From Ruminiclostridium sp. (GTDB lineage: Bacteria; Bacillota; Clostridia; Oscillospirales; Ruminococcaceae), in NCBI GenBank assembly GCA_017624025.1, contig JAGANY010000061.1, positions 1 to 34,336 of the forward strand: a DNA stretch of 34,336 nt, written 5' to 3'. Below are positions 15,575 through 24,158 of this stretch, piece after piece. The position numbers and the translations under genes are program-made. The notes under the pieces were generated by a model. That model was not told where the DNA came from and searched no databases. It was given only the letters and a program-made list of their open reading frames with translations. Each line of letters starts with the position of its first letter. Position 1 is the stretch's first letter.

Positions 15575-17446
15575 TTAAAGCTTAACGGAAATTACTCCGT
15601 AATCGAAAGGTTCAACCTTTATGATATTATCGTTTTTAACTTCTGTACCCTTGATAATTTCATATTCGTTGCCCTTTACAAGCTCAGAAAGATTTCTCTT
15701 TAAGACCTTTCTTGAACGGTTAAGGATAATGACTGCCTGTTCGCCGATTTCTTCATCGGTACGGGTAAATATCGCATAATCCTTTGTTGCGTCAACGAAA
15801 CGTATATCACCCTTAGCGAAAACCTTAAGCTTTCTTCTTATTGAACCAAGCTCTCTTGTAAATTCAATAAGCTTCTCGTCCTCGTTGCCCCAGGGATAAG
15901 TACGGCGGTTAAAAGGATCCTTATAGCCTTCCTGTCCTGCTTCGTCCCCGTAATACACGGACGGAATACCGGGAAGGAAGAACTGTAATACCATAGCACA
16001 GTGTAAGAGGGAGATACCGAATACATACTGTTCATCAGAAAGGTAATGTTCAGACTGCCACTCTCTTCCGTTCCAGCCTACGTCTTCGCCCGCAAGTCTT
16101 GTGATTGCACGTTCTGTATCGTGGGTTGAAAGGAAGTTCATAAGAATATCCGTAGAAGGCTTGGGATAATGCTCTACAATAGTCATAACACCGTCAACAA
16201 GAGTTTTCGGGTCACCGAATTTAACATAGTTAAGAACCGCTTCCTTAAAGGGATAGTTCATAACACTGTCAAGCTGTCCGCCTACAAGATAGCGGCGTCT
16301 TACACCGTAGCTTTCCTTGTTTGTTGCGTCTTCCCATACCTCGCCGTATATAACCTTATCTTCGCCCTTAGCCTTTACAGCCTTGTTGAGATTGTCGATA
16401 AACTGGTCGGGAAGCTCGTCCGCAACGTCAAGTCTCCAGCCGCTTGCACCTAAATCTATCCATTTCTGTAAAATACCGCCCTCGCCACAGATATAGTTTG
16501 TATATGCAGGGTTGTTTTCGTTTACGTTGGGAAGTGTTGTAATTCCCCACCAGGATTCATAGGTATCGGGATAATTTGAGAAATTGTACCATTCTCTGTA
16601 GGGGCTTTCAGCGTCACGGTAAGCACCTGTATGCTCGCCGTAACGTCCTATCTTGTTGAAATAAATGGAATCAGCACCTGTATGGGAGAAAACGCCGTCG
16701 AGAATAATGCTTATCCCCTTTTCCTTCGCTGCCTTGCAAAGGCTTACGAAATCTTCCTCAGTACCGAGCTGAGGGTCGATTTTTTCGTAGTTTGCGGTAC
16801 AGTAACGATGATTTTCGTGCGCCTCGAAAATAGGGTTGAGATAAATCACTGTTACCCCTAAATCTGCAAGATAATCAAGCTTGTTTTCGATGCCCTTAAG
16901 GTCGCCGCCGTAGTAGTCGCTGTTTGTTATCATACCTCTGTGGTCGGGACGCCAGAGAGGAGTTTCGTTCCAGTCTGTGTGAATCTGACGGTCGGGGGGA
17001 GTGTTGTTTTTCGGAATACCGCTGTTTGCAAAACGGTCGGGGAAAATCTGGTACATAATTCCGCCCTTGAGCCAGTCGGGAGTTGTCATACCCTTTTCAT
17101 AAACGGTAAGCTGGAAAAGGTCGCCGTTATCAACAACACCGATATTTGTGCCGTTTCTCTTGATATAGTGACGGTTGCGGTTAATAAGAACAGAGAAGTA
17201 GTAGTGATGGAGACCGGTTTCCTCGGGAGAATAATTACAGTGATAAACTGCATAATTATCCTTTATTTCGCGGAATTCGAGTCTTATAAAGCGTTCCTTG
17301 AAGCCGGGACGGAATATAACGAGGGTTGCCTCCTCGATAATATTGTCAACGGGAAAACGAAGTGTAAATTCACAGTCACAGTTTCTTTCAACTGCACCGA
17401 AAGGCTTTTTATATTCGGGATTGAATGAGTCAAAAATCGGAAGCAT
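15575..17446 (-). CDS. Intracellular GH13 alpha-amylase / neopullulanase-like enzyme
   Basis: Hydrolyses alpha-glucans, probably maltodextrin or glycogen pieces in the cytoplasm, since no signal peptide is present. Of 623 residues, about 1-120 form a beta-sandwich-like N-domain. The GH13 barrel starts at WLKGGIMYQIFPDRF. Catalytic residues are Asp340 (GWRLDVADE), Glu369 (YGEVWED) and Asp443 (FLSTHDTER). The DGVFSHTG block and the closing beta domain are present. MYQIFPDRF and the N-domain resemble neopullulanase and cyclomaltodextrinase-type enzymes, but the exact specificity cannot be read. The open frame begins at 17464, but the AAAGGA that would drive translation lies inside that extension. 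The ATG at 17446 is therefore preferred. It follows glgP in one operon, separated by a perfect hairpin. Confidence 0.9.
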   Translation of the reverse strand: MLPIFDSFNPEYKKPFGAVERNCDCEFTLRFPVDNIIEEATLVIFRPGFKERFIRLEFREIKDNYAVYHCNYSPEETGLHHYYFSVLINRNRHYIKRNGTNIGVVDNGDLFQLTVYEKGMTTPDWLKGGIMYQIFPDRFANSGIPKNNTPPDRQIHTDWNETPLWRPDHRGMITNSDYYGGDLKGIENKLDYLADLGVTVIYLNPIFEAHENHRYCTANYEKIDPQLGTEEDFVSLCKAAKEKGISIILDGVFSHTGADSIYFNKIGRYGEHTGAYRDAESPYREWYNFSNYPDTYESWWGITTLPNVNENNPAYTNYICGEGGILQKWIDLGASGWRLDVADELPDQFIDNLNKAVKAKGEDKVIYGEVWEDATNKESYGVRRRYLVGGQLDSVMNYPFKEAVLNYVKFGDPKTLVDGVMTIVEHYPKPSTDILMNFLSTHDTERAITRLAGEDVGWNGREWQSEHYLSDEQYVFGISLLHCAMVLQFFLPGIPSVYYGDEAGQEGYKDPFNRRTYPWGNEDEKLIEFTRELGSIRRKLKVFAKGDIRFVDATKDYAIFTRTDEEIGEQAVIILNRSRKVLKRNLSELVKGNEYEIIKGTEVKNDNIIKVEPFDYGVISVKL

Positions 17447-17468
17447 AACAAAATATCCTTTCATATAG

Positions 17469-17500
17469 CAATAGGGTGCATTTATTTTTGCACCCTATTG
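17469..17500 (-). other. Perfect hairpin between glgP and the GH13 gene
   Basis: CAATAGGGTGCA and TGCACCCTATTG form a perfect 12-bp stem with an 8-base loop. It starts 8 bases after the glgP stop and ends just before the ribosome site of the GH13 gene. No U-tract follows on the minus strand. It is more likely an mRNA-stabilising, processing or attenuation element than a full terminator. Confidence 0.7.
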
Positions 17501-17508
17501 TGATTTAA

Positions 17509-19905
17509 TTAAATGCAGTGCCAGATGTCACGTGCGTAATCTGTAACAGCTCTGTCAGCGGAGACGATACCTGCACCTGCAATATTAGCAAGGGACATCT
17601 TGTTCCACTTATGAACATCCTTATAGGTTTCACGAGCCTTAGCCTGTGCAGCACGGTAGCTTTCGAAGTCAGCAAGACACATATACTGGTCAACGTAACG
17701 GATAGCGTTTGCAACTTCGTCAAACTTAGCACCGTTGAAGCCCCTGTACATAGCGTCAACCGCATCACGGATAATGCCGTTGTGGTTGTAGTAGCCTTCG
17801 GGAGTGTAGCAGTTCTGCTTCATAACGTTAACTTCAGGTGTGGACATACCGAAGATAAAGATGTTGTCATCGCCTACCTGACCGTGAATTTCAACGTTAG
17901 CACCGTCATAGGTACCCATTGTGATTGCACCGTTAAGCATAAGCTTCATATTACCTGTACCGCTTGCTTCAGTACCGGCAAGAGAAATCTGTTCAGAGAT
18001 TTCGGAAGCGGGCATAAGAAGCTCGGAAAGTGTTACACGGTAGTCCTCGAGGAATACTACGGAAAGCTTTTCGTTAAGCTTAGGATCCTTCTTGAGGTCT
18101 TCGCCGATGCACCAGAGAAGCTTGATGATCTGCTTAGCCATATAGTAACCGGGAGCAGCCTTTGAAGCGAAGATATATGTCTTCGGAACGAAGTCAGCGT
18201 CGGGGTTGTTTAAGAGATAGTTGTATTCGGAGATAATGTTGAGAGCGTTGAGCTGCTGACGCTTGTATTCGTGGAGACGCTTTACCTGTACGTCGAAGAT
18301 GCTGTCGAGGTTAAGCTTTGTGCCTGTTGTGTTATAAACATACTTAGCAAAATCAGCCTTGTTTTCTCTCTTGATCTTTGCGAGCTTGTCGAGAACGTCA
18401 GTCTTGTCTGCAAAGAGATTGAACTTGGAAAGCTCCTGGCCGTCCTTCTTGAAGCCGTCGCCGATACATTCGGAGAGAAGCTTTGTAAGACGGGGATTGG
18501 ACTGGAGTAACCAACGGCGGTAAGCGATACCGTTTGTAACGTTCTTGAACTTTGTGGGCTTATCCTGGTATTCGTTGTTGAATACGCTGTCCTTGATGAT
18601 TTCGCTGTGGAGCTTGGATACACCGTTTACGGAGTGGGAAGCGTCAACACAGATATTTGCCATCTTGATAACGTTGTTGTTGAAGATGGACATAGCGGAA
18701 ACCTTTTCGTAAGGAAGTCTGTTGGAAAGGCCTTCACAGTAACGGCGGTTGATTTCACAGATAATGGAGTAGATTCTCGGAAGAATTCTTTCGATTAAAT
18801 CCTTGTCCCACTTTTCGAGAGCTTCAGCAAGTACAGTGTGGTTTGTGTAAGCAAATGTGTTTGTAACAATATGCCAGGACTTTGACCAGCTGTAACCGCA
18901 GTCGTCGAGAAGTATTCTCATAAGCTCGGGAATAGCGAGTGTAGGATGTGTATCGTTGATCTGGATAGCAACCTTTTCGTGAAGGTTATCGAGAGTACCG
19001 TATGTGTTCATGTGACGCATAACGATATCGCCGATAGAAGCAGCACACATAAAGTACTGCTGACGGAGACGTAAAGCCTTACCTTCGAGGTGGTTATCGT
19101 TAGGATAAAGAACCTTTGTAAGAGCGTGAGCGATGTTGTTTGCACCGAGGGCGCTTACATAGTCACCGCTGTTGAATGCGCTCATATCGAAGGACATAGC
19201 CTTAGCGCTCCATAAACGGAGCTTGGAAACACCTTCGCTGTCATAGCCGGATACATACATATCGTAAGGAACAGCCATAACGGGAGTATAGTTAACGTGA
19301 GATACGTGGTGGTATTCATTGTCCCAGTATTCACGGATTTCGCCGTCGAAATGTACTTCAATAGCCTGGTCAGTAACCGGAACGAGCCAGCTTTCGCCGC
19401 CGGGGAGCCAGTTATCGGGAAGCTCTGTCTGCCAGCCGTCGATTATTTTCTGCTTGAAGATACCGTATTCGTAAAGGAGAGAGTAACCTGTTGCGGGGTA
19501 AGCACAGGTAGCCATACCGTCCATATAGCAGGCAGCAAGACGTCCGAGACCGCCGTTACCGAGACCTGCATCGGGTTCTTCTTCATAAATTGTGTCGATT
19601 TTAATATCAAAATCCTTCTTGAGAACATCTTCTGCAACTTCGTTGAGACCGATATTGAAGAGGGATGTCTTTAAGGATCGGCCCATAAGGAATTCCATAG
19701 AGATGTAGTAAACCTGCTTCTTGCCTTCGGAATTAACCTTACGCATAAATGCGTGACGCTTTTCCTTAAGGTGGTCAACTACAATCTTGGAGAGAGCCTT
19801 ATAAATCTGTGTGCTTGTAGCCTCATCGGGATTGATGCGGAAATCGTAAACAAGATTATCTTTAAGCTTCTTGCTTAACTCCGCCGCTGTAAAGGGAGAT
19901 TTCAT
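17509..19905 (-). CDS. glgP: Glycogen/maltodextrin phosphorylase
   Basis: Cuts alpha-1,4-glucans with phosphate to give glucose-1-phosphate, using pyridoxal phosphate in the cytoplasm. The 798-residue length is normal for the family. The PLP site EASGTGNMKLMLNGA places the Schiff-base lysine at about residue 654, and ITMGTYDGANVEI follows. The N-terminal half shows YYISMEFLMGRSL, GNGGLGRLAACYMD and the DTHPTLAIPELMR block. VQIKRLHEYKRQ-type residues (VKRLHEYKRQQ) are also intact. Its promoter is TTGAAA-17-TATAAT (19976-19948). The GH13 gene follows 62 bases downstream, so the two probably degrade storage or imported glucans together. Confidence 0.96.
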   Translation of the reverse strand: MKSPFTAAELSKKLKDNLVYDFRINPDEATSTQIYKALSKIVVDHLKEKRHAFMRKVNSEGKKQVYYISMEFLMGRSLKTSLFNIGLNEVAEDVLKKDFDIKIDTIYEEEPDAGLGNGGLGRLAACYMDGMATCAYPATGYSLLYEYGIFKQKIIDGWQTELPDNWLPGGESWLVPVTDQAIEVHFDGEIREYWDNEYHHVSHVNYTPVMAVPYDMYVSGYDSEGVSKLRLWSAKAMSFDMSAFNSGDYVSALGANNIAHALTKVLYPNDNHLEGKALRLRQQYFMCAASIGDIVMRHMNTYGTLDNLHEKVAIQINDTHPTLAIPELMRILLDDCGYSWSKSWHIVTNTFAYTNHTVLAEALEKWDKDLIERILPRIYSIICEINRRYCEGLSNRLPYEKVSAMSIFNNNVIKMANICVDASHSVNGVSKLHSEIIKDSVFNNEYQDKPTKFKNVTNGIAYRRWLLQSNPRLTKLLSECIGDGFKKDGQELSKFNLFADKTDVLDKLAKIKRENKADFAKYVYNTTGTKLNLDSIFDVQVKRLHEYKRQQLNALNIISEYNYLLNNPDADFVPKTYIFASKAAPGYYMAKQIIKLLWCIGEDLKKDPKLNEKLSVVFLEDYRVTLSELLMPASEISEQISLAGTEASGTGNMKLMLNGAITMGTYDGANVEIHGQVGDDNIFIFGMSTPEVNVMKQNCYTPEGYYNHNGIIRDAVDAMYRGFNGAKFDEVANAIRYVDQYMCLADFESYRAAQAKARETYKDVHKWNKMSLANIAGAGIVSADRAVTDYARDIWHCI

Positions 19906-19947
19906 ATTTTCTTCATGCCTTTCTTCTTTTTACAAAATTTCCATTAT

Positions 19948-19976
19948 ATTATAGCTGATATAATTATAAATTTCAA
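19948..19976 (-). promoter_or_regulatory. Promoter of glgP
   Basis: TTGAAA (19976-19971), 17 bases, TATAAT (19953-19948) on the minus strand. A second ATTATA at 19943-19948 overlaps it, so the start could shift slightly. Confidence 0.75.
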
Positions 19977-20047
19977 GTAGTTTAACCGCTTTATAGACGA
20001 TTAACCAAATTTTAACAGATTTTTAGAGTTTTTTAGAGTAAAAATCA

Positions 20048-20713
20048 TCACTTTTTAAGCTTTAAGACCCTTCTTACCTCGCTTACACTGCCTGTAAGCG
20101 ACACAATAAGAACCTTATCGCCCGAAATAAGCTTCGTTTTACCTCGTGGAATTATAAGCTCCCCGCCTCTTGTTATAGAAATAATGTTACAGCTGTCCGG
20201 AAACACGATATCAGAGATTGACTTACCCGAATAAGCGAAATTATCGGGAAGCTCTACCTCGTAAACAGCAGCCTTGCCGTTATCCAGCGGAATAAGTTCC
20301 TTTATTGTACTATGGTCAACCTCTCGTTCGAGAAGCTTGATGATACTTTCCGTAGCGGAAATTACGATATCGACTCCGAGACGCTTTATATTATCAACAT
20401 TCTTCGGGTTATTCGCCTTGGCTACGGTTTTACCTATGCCGAAAAGCTTTTTCGCTGTCTGACAGGCTATAAGATTGCTCTCGTCCATACCTGTTACCGC
20501 AACAAAAATTTCTGCCTCTCTTATTCCTGCCTTTTCGAGAACTGCCGCTCTTGTGCCGTCGCCCCATATTACAGGAACATCGAGGGAATCCGCTATTTCG
20601 CGGCAGATAAGCTTATCGTTCTCAATTACTACAACTTCTCTGCCTCGTTCGTTGAGGGTTTTTGCGAGGTAGTAGCCTACTCTTCCGCCGCCGGTTATTA
20701 TGATTTTTGACAT
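20048..20713 (-). CDS. TrkA-family NAD-binding potassium regulator, second gene
   Basis: A cytoplasmic RCK-type subunit, which in Trk/Ktr systems binds nucleotide and gates a membrane K+ transporter. It has 221 residues. A Rossmann TrkA_N domain opens with IIITGGGRVGYYLA (GxGxxG-type), with VVVIEND ending the second strand and GDGTRAAVLEKAGI as in the family. A TrkA_C domain occupies about 145-221 (PDSCNIISITRGGELIIPRG). It follows the other TrkA gene by 30 bases, with a GGAAAGGA site. No membrane subunit (TrkH/KtrB) is in the window, so the partner must be elsewhere. No clear terminator follows. Confidence 0.9.
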   Translation of the reverse strand: MSKIIITGGGRVGYYLAKTLNERGREVVVIENDKLICREIADSLDVPVIWGDGTRAAVLEKAGIREAEIFVAVTGMDESNLIACQTAKKLFGIGKTVAKANNPKNVDNIKRLGVDIVISATESIIKLLEREVDHSTIKELIPLDNGKAAVYEVELPDNFAYSGKSISDIVFPDSCNIISITRGGELIIPRGKTKLISGDKVLIVSLTGSVSEVRRVLKLKK

Positions 20714-20743
20714 TATTATGTTCCTTTCCGTAAAAGAAAGCTA

Positions 20744-21364
20744 TTAATCAACTATTTTTGAGAAAACGAGAGTTTCTCCCTCGTTAAGTATGAAGTTATA
20801 ATTATTTACGAGGCGTACATCACCCTCCGCACTTATAACTGCATAAAGGATTTCGTTTTCCTCGAGAGTAATATCGAGGGCTCTTTCTCCGTAGAGATTC
20901 TTCGGTACAGGTGCCGAAAACATCTTTACCGTATGATTCTTTATAGCGAAGCAGTTTTCGCCTGTAAAATCGCCTAAAGAGGATACGAGAGAATCTACGG
21001 TAAGATTTGTGGGACATACGGTTGTAAGTCCGAAGGTGCTGAAAAAGGCTTCCTTTTCGCTGTCGCTTACTCTCGCAACGACCTTTTCGATGTTGTAAAC
21101 GGTTTTAGCAAGCTGTGCTACCATAAGGTTTACATTATCATCGGCTGAAACCGCAAAAAGTGCGTCACAGCCGTGAATACCTGCTCTGTCGAGAGTATCC
21201 TCGTCAATAGGCACTCCGCAATAGGTAATTCCGCCGAAATCATCGGGAAGATTATCGAAATTCTTTTCGTCCTTATCGATAACAACAATATCGTGACCAT
21301 ATTCGGAAAATCTCGCCGCTACCTCGGAACCGATTTTTCCGCATCCTACAACAAATATATTCAT
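20744..21364 (-). CDS. TrkA-family NAD-binding potassium regulator, first gene
   Basis: A 206-residue protein with the nucleotide-binding start MNIFVVGCGKIGSEVAARF and acidic strand end IVVIDKDEKNF. DEDTLDRAGIHGCDALFAVSADDNVN follows the TrkA_N pattern. The C-terminal part (about 130-206) is a shorter TrkA_C-like domain. The ATG shares one base with the stop of the MBL gene (TGATG at 21366-21362), so translation is coupled. Together with the next gene it forms a tandem pair of diverged TrkA proteins, possibly a heteromeric ring. That stoichiometry is inferred. Confidence 0.9.
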   Translation of the reverse strand: MNIFVVGCGKIGSEVAARFSEYGHDIVVIDKDEKNFDNLPDDFGGITYCGVPIDEDTLDRAGIHGCDALFAVSADDNVNLMVAQLAKTVYNIEKVVARVSDSEKEAFFSTFGLTTVCPTNLTVDSLVSSLGDFTGENCFAIKNHTVKMFSAPVPKNLYGERALDITLEENEILYAVISAEGDVRLVNNYNFILNEGETLVFSKIVD

Positions 21365-22212
21365 CAGAATTCAAGCTCCTCTCCTGTCTGTAAATACTGG
21401 ATACGGTCTCCGAGCTGTGATTTCATAATTCCGTAGCCCGTAAGACCTGTACAGTGGCAGGTATATATAGCACCGGTTTCAATTGCCTTTATTTCGTTTA
21501 CCGTCTTATCAACATACTCTATAGAACAGCAAAGCTTTTTCGTTGAGCTTCCCATAAGGTGAAAACCGCCGATAACAGAAATTATGGGGCTTTCGGGAAA
21601 GGACTTCTTTACTGTTTTAAGTATATTTACTATTCCGCAGTGAGAACAGCTGGAAATGACAACACAGCCCTTATCCCTGTTATTATCGGGAAAGATAACG
21701 AAAAACGACTCGTGAAGAAAATCGTCCTTAACGAGCTTATTGCCCGACATCTTATAAAGATGAGGGTCCTCACAGTACATCGTATAATCGGGAATTTCGT
21801 TGCTCATAGCGAAAAAACCGGGAGCAATCTCGTGGAAACGGTTATAGAAAATAAAATTATCGGGATATTCCTCGGAAAGCTCCGATACCGTTCCCACAGA
21901 GATACGGAGCATTCCGTATTTCACATAGTAATCGCCCTTACAGGCTTCCTTTGCGTATATTTTTACTTCGGGATTAAGCTTTATTATGCTCTCGATTCCG
22001 CCTGTATGGTCGGAATAGCAATGTGAAAGTGCAATCTTTCTTACGGAAGAAAGGTCAAGTCTCATTCTCTGTGCGTTAAGAACGAGCTTATCCGAAGCAC
22101 CCGTATCAATAAGATAACGCTCACCGCAGTTTTCAACATAAAACGAAAGCCCGTGTTCAGCCTTAAGCTGTTCGGTTGCACTTGTGTTCTCTATAAGCGA
22201 CACGATACGCAT
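21364..22212 (-). CDS. MBL-fold metallohydrolase with altered HxHxDH motif
   Basis: A 282-residue cytoplasmic protein of the metallo-beta-lactamase fold. It is closest by motif to the clade annotated as 7,8-dihydropterin-6-methyl ribofuranosyl aminobenzene phosphate synthase-like. YLIDTGAS precedes the metal motif. SSCSHCGIVN, GGFHLMGSS and CHCTG supply the later ligands. The first metal motif reads HCYSDH (64-69), so Tyr66 (codon TAT) stands where the second His of HxHxDH (CAT/CAC) is expected. Function is unknown. It starts 13 bases after the metallophosphoesterase gene, with AAAGGAG before the ATG. Confidence 0.85.
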   Translation of the reverse strand: MRIVSLIENTSATEQLKAEHGLSFYVENCGERYLIDTGASDKLVLNAQRMRLDLSSVRKIALSHCYSDHTGGIESIIKLNPEVKIYAKEACKGDYYVKYGMLRISVGTVSELSEEYPDNFIFYNRFHEIAPGFFAMSNEIPDYTMYCEDPHLYKMSGNKLVKDDFLHESFFVIFPDNNRDKGCVVISSCSHCGIVNILKTVKKSFPESPIISVIGGFHLMGSSTKKLCCSIEYVDKTVNEIKAIETGAIYTCHCTGLTGYGIMKSQLGDRIQYLQTGEELEF

Positions 22213-22225
22213 AATACCGCTCCTT

Positions 22226-23008
22226 TCAGTTAAGAGTTACAAAAACAAGCTCGGGACGATTAAAAACACGGGGTATATATATGATACCGTAATGCTTCCA
22301 CATTCCCCTGCTTACGATCATTTCTGTCCCGTTTTCACAGTAATAGCCTCCTGCATATTCCGGAAAAAGCCCCTGGTCGGGAGCATAAAGACCGTTTAAA
22401 ATGCCGGGTATTCTCCATTGACCTCCGTGAGCGTGACCGGCGAGTATAAGGTCGAAGCCCTTTACGGACAATTCGGGAAAATCATTGGGATAATGGTGAA
22501 TAAGAACAGAATACTTATCGTCAAGCTCAGAAACAGCATTTTCATCCCATACATTTTCTGTTCCGCATATCCGTATCTGCTGACCGTTTATTTCGATAAC
22601 CTCGGTTTCGTCCACAAGCACTCTTACGCCCCGTTCAGACATCTTTTCCTTGTATTCGGTTACCTTACGGGTTTTGAATTCGTGATTTCCAACAGCATAG
22701 AAGCAAGGATACTTTTGGGCAAGTGCGTCAACCAAAGCCCAGGAATTTTCCTCTTTATTGTATTCGTCGAAAAGATCTCCGCCGAAAACAACAATATCCG
22801 CTCCGTAGGCTTCAATCTCATCGATAATCCCGCTCTGACCCTTGCCGAAACGGGAGTTATGCACGTCAGAAAGAAAGGCTATCTTTATCTGTGCGTCGAG
22901 CTTATCGGTTTCAATGTCATAAAAAACAGTCTTTAAAGAAAGGTTACAGGCTATACCCAGCAATACAGCCAGAGCACAGCCTAACATAACCCATTTTTTT
23001 CTTTTCAT
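22226..23008 (-). CDS. Membrane-anchored metallophosphoesterase (YkuE-like)
   Basis: A calcineurin-type phosphoesterase of 260 residues. A basic start and one hydrophobic helix (about 5-25) suggest a membrane anchor with the catalytic domain outside. The metal-binding blocks are all present: SDVHN (DxH), GGDLFDE, GNHEF, HHYPNDF and GHAHGGQW. Similar proteins act on lipid or cell-wall phosphoesters, but the substrate is not known here. Its ATG overlaps the trpS stop by four bases (ATGA, 23008-23005), which gives tight translational coupling. Confidence 0.92.
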   Translation of the reverse strand: MKRKKWVMLGCALAVLLGIACNLSLKTVFYDIETDKLDAQIKIAFLSDVHNSRFGKGQSGIIDEIEAYGADIVVFGGDLFDEYNKEENSWALVDALAQKYPCFYAVGNHEFKTRKVTEYKEKMSERGVRVLVDETEVIEINGQQIRICGTENVWDENAVSELDDKYSVLIHHYPNDFPELSVKGFDLILAGHAHGGQWRIPGILNGLYAPDQGLFPEYAGGYYCENGTEMIVSRGMWKHYGIIYIPRVFNRPELVFVTLN

Positions 23009-24015
23009 CGGGGAAGCTCCACAAAGCCTACCTTCTTATAAACCTTCTGTAAGGTCTTTCTTGAAGCCTTATATGCCTTTTCGGCACCCTCACGCATACA
23101 ATCGCCGATATACTTCTTATCATTGATAATCTTCTGGAATTCTGCCTGCATAGGTGCGAGCATATCTGCTGTTGCTTCGCCCACAGCAAGCTTGAAATCG
23201 CCGTAGCCCTTGCCGGAAAATTCCTTTTCGATTTCTTCGAAGCTCTTATCTGTAACAGCGGAGTAAATTGACATAAGGTTATTTATGCCGTCCTTTCCTT
23301 CGCGGTAGCAAACCTCTGCTTCGCTGTCGGTAACGGCTCTCTTGAACTTTCTTACGATAGTATCCCTGTCATCAAGGATAGAAATACAAGCGTTCGGGTT
23401 TTCGTCCGACTTGCTCATCTTCTTTGTGGGGTCCTGTAAGGACATTATCTTAGCAGTTGTCTTTGTGATATAGGGTTCGGGCATTGTAAATGTATCGCCG
23501 TAAACCGAATTGAAACGCTGAGCAATATTTCTTGCAAGCTCAATATGCTGTTTCTGGTCAACGCCTACGGGAACAAGGTCAGCCTGATAAAGAAGAATAT
23601 CTGCCGACATAAGTACGGGATATGTGAAAAGACCTGCATTGATATTTTCGGGGTGCTTTTCGCTCTTATCCTTGAACTGTGTCATACGGGAAAGCTCGCC
23701 GAACTGTGTGTAGCAGGATAATACCCAGGAAAGCTCAGCGTGAGCAGGGTTATGACCCTGTACAAAGGCGATGGACTTCTTAGGGTCAACGCCCATAGCC
23801 AGTAAAAGAGCATAGCTTTCTGTAATCTGCTTACGAAGCTTCTGGGGGTCCTGTCTTACGGTGATAGAATGTAAATCAGCAATGCTGTATGCACAATCGT
23901 ATTCATCCTGTAGCTTTATCCAGTTTAAAAGTGCACCGAGATAGTTTCCGAGAGTGGGTGTATTTGTAGGCTGGATAGCACTTAATATTCTCTTTTTTGC
24001 AATTACTTCTTCCAT
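23005..24015 (-). CDS. trpS: Tryptophanyl-tRNA synthetase
   Basis: A class I synthetase that charges tRNA-Trp. Its 336 residues match bacterial TrpRS. The HIGH-equivalent PTNTPTLGNYLGA lies at 16-28. The intact KMSKS is at 199-203, in QDPTKKMSKSDENP. GVDQKQHIELAR is the usual substrate-pocket segment. It leads an operon-like run with metallophosphoesterase, MBL and two TrkA genes, joined by overlaps or gaps under 35 bases. No T-box leader is seen. A repeat element (24093-24158) lies between this gene and the aminotransferase upstream. Confidence 0.96.
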   Translation of the reverse strand: MEEVIAKKRILSAIQPTNTPTLGNYLGALLNWIKLQDEYDCAYSIADLHSITVRQDPQKLRKQITESYALLLAMGVDPKKSIAFVQGHNPAHAELSWVLSCYTQFGELSRMTQFKDKSEKHPENINAGLFTYPVLMSADILLYQADLVPVGVDQKQHIELARNIAQRFNSVYGDTFTMPEPYITKTTAKIMSLQDPTKKMSKSDENPNACISILDDRDTIVRKFKRAVTDSEAEVCYREGKDGINNLMSIYSAVTDKSFEEIEKEFSGKGYGDFKLAVGEATADMLAPMQAEFQKIINDKKYIGDCMREGAEKAYKASRKTLQKVYKKVGFVELPR

Positions 24016-24092
24016 TGTTATTCCCTTTCTTTATAAAACATCATTCTGAATTGAATAATAAAAAATTATTGTATCATCTTACGGAAATCAAT

Positions 24093-24158
24093 TAAAAATC
24101 CGTGCCCGAAGGGCACACCTTAATTATTCATTATTCATTATTCATTATTCATTTTTCA
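24093..24158 (-). repeat. ATGAATA-array / hairpin repeat upstream of trpS
   Basis: On the minus strand a tandem of 7-base ATGAATA-type units is followed by ATTAAGGT, a perfect hairpin GTGCCC-GAA-GGGCAC (24102-24116) and GGATTTTTAAT. The same order, with a different hairpin (ATCCGTC/GACGGAT), occurs at 27045-27110. The element begins right at the aminotransferase stop codon. It looks like a dispersed miniature repeat. Confidence 0.7.

Noticed and set aside
17518..18165. 215-codon plus-strand open frame opposite glgP
   Set aside because: It is antisense to the conserved PLP-site region of glycogen phosphorylase. It has no family signature and no ribosome site.
23995..24092. T-box leader before trpS
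   Set aside because: The stretch between the repeat and the ATG is too short and lacks the T-box sequence and a specifier stem.
24121..24158. Short tandem repeat as a CRISPR remnant
   Set aside because: The units are 7 bases and contiguous, without spacers. They are part of a dispersed repeat with a hairpin.
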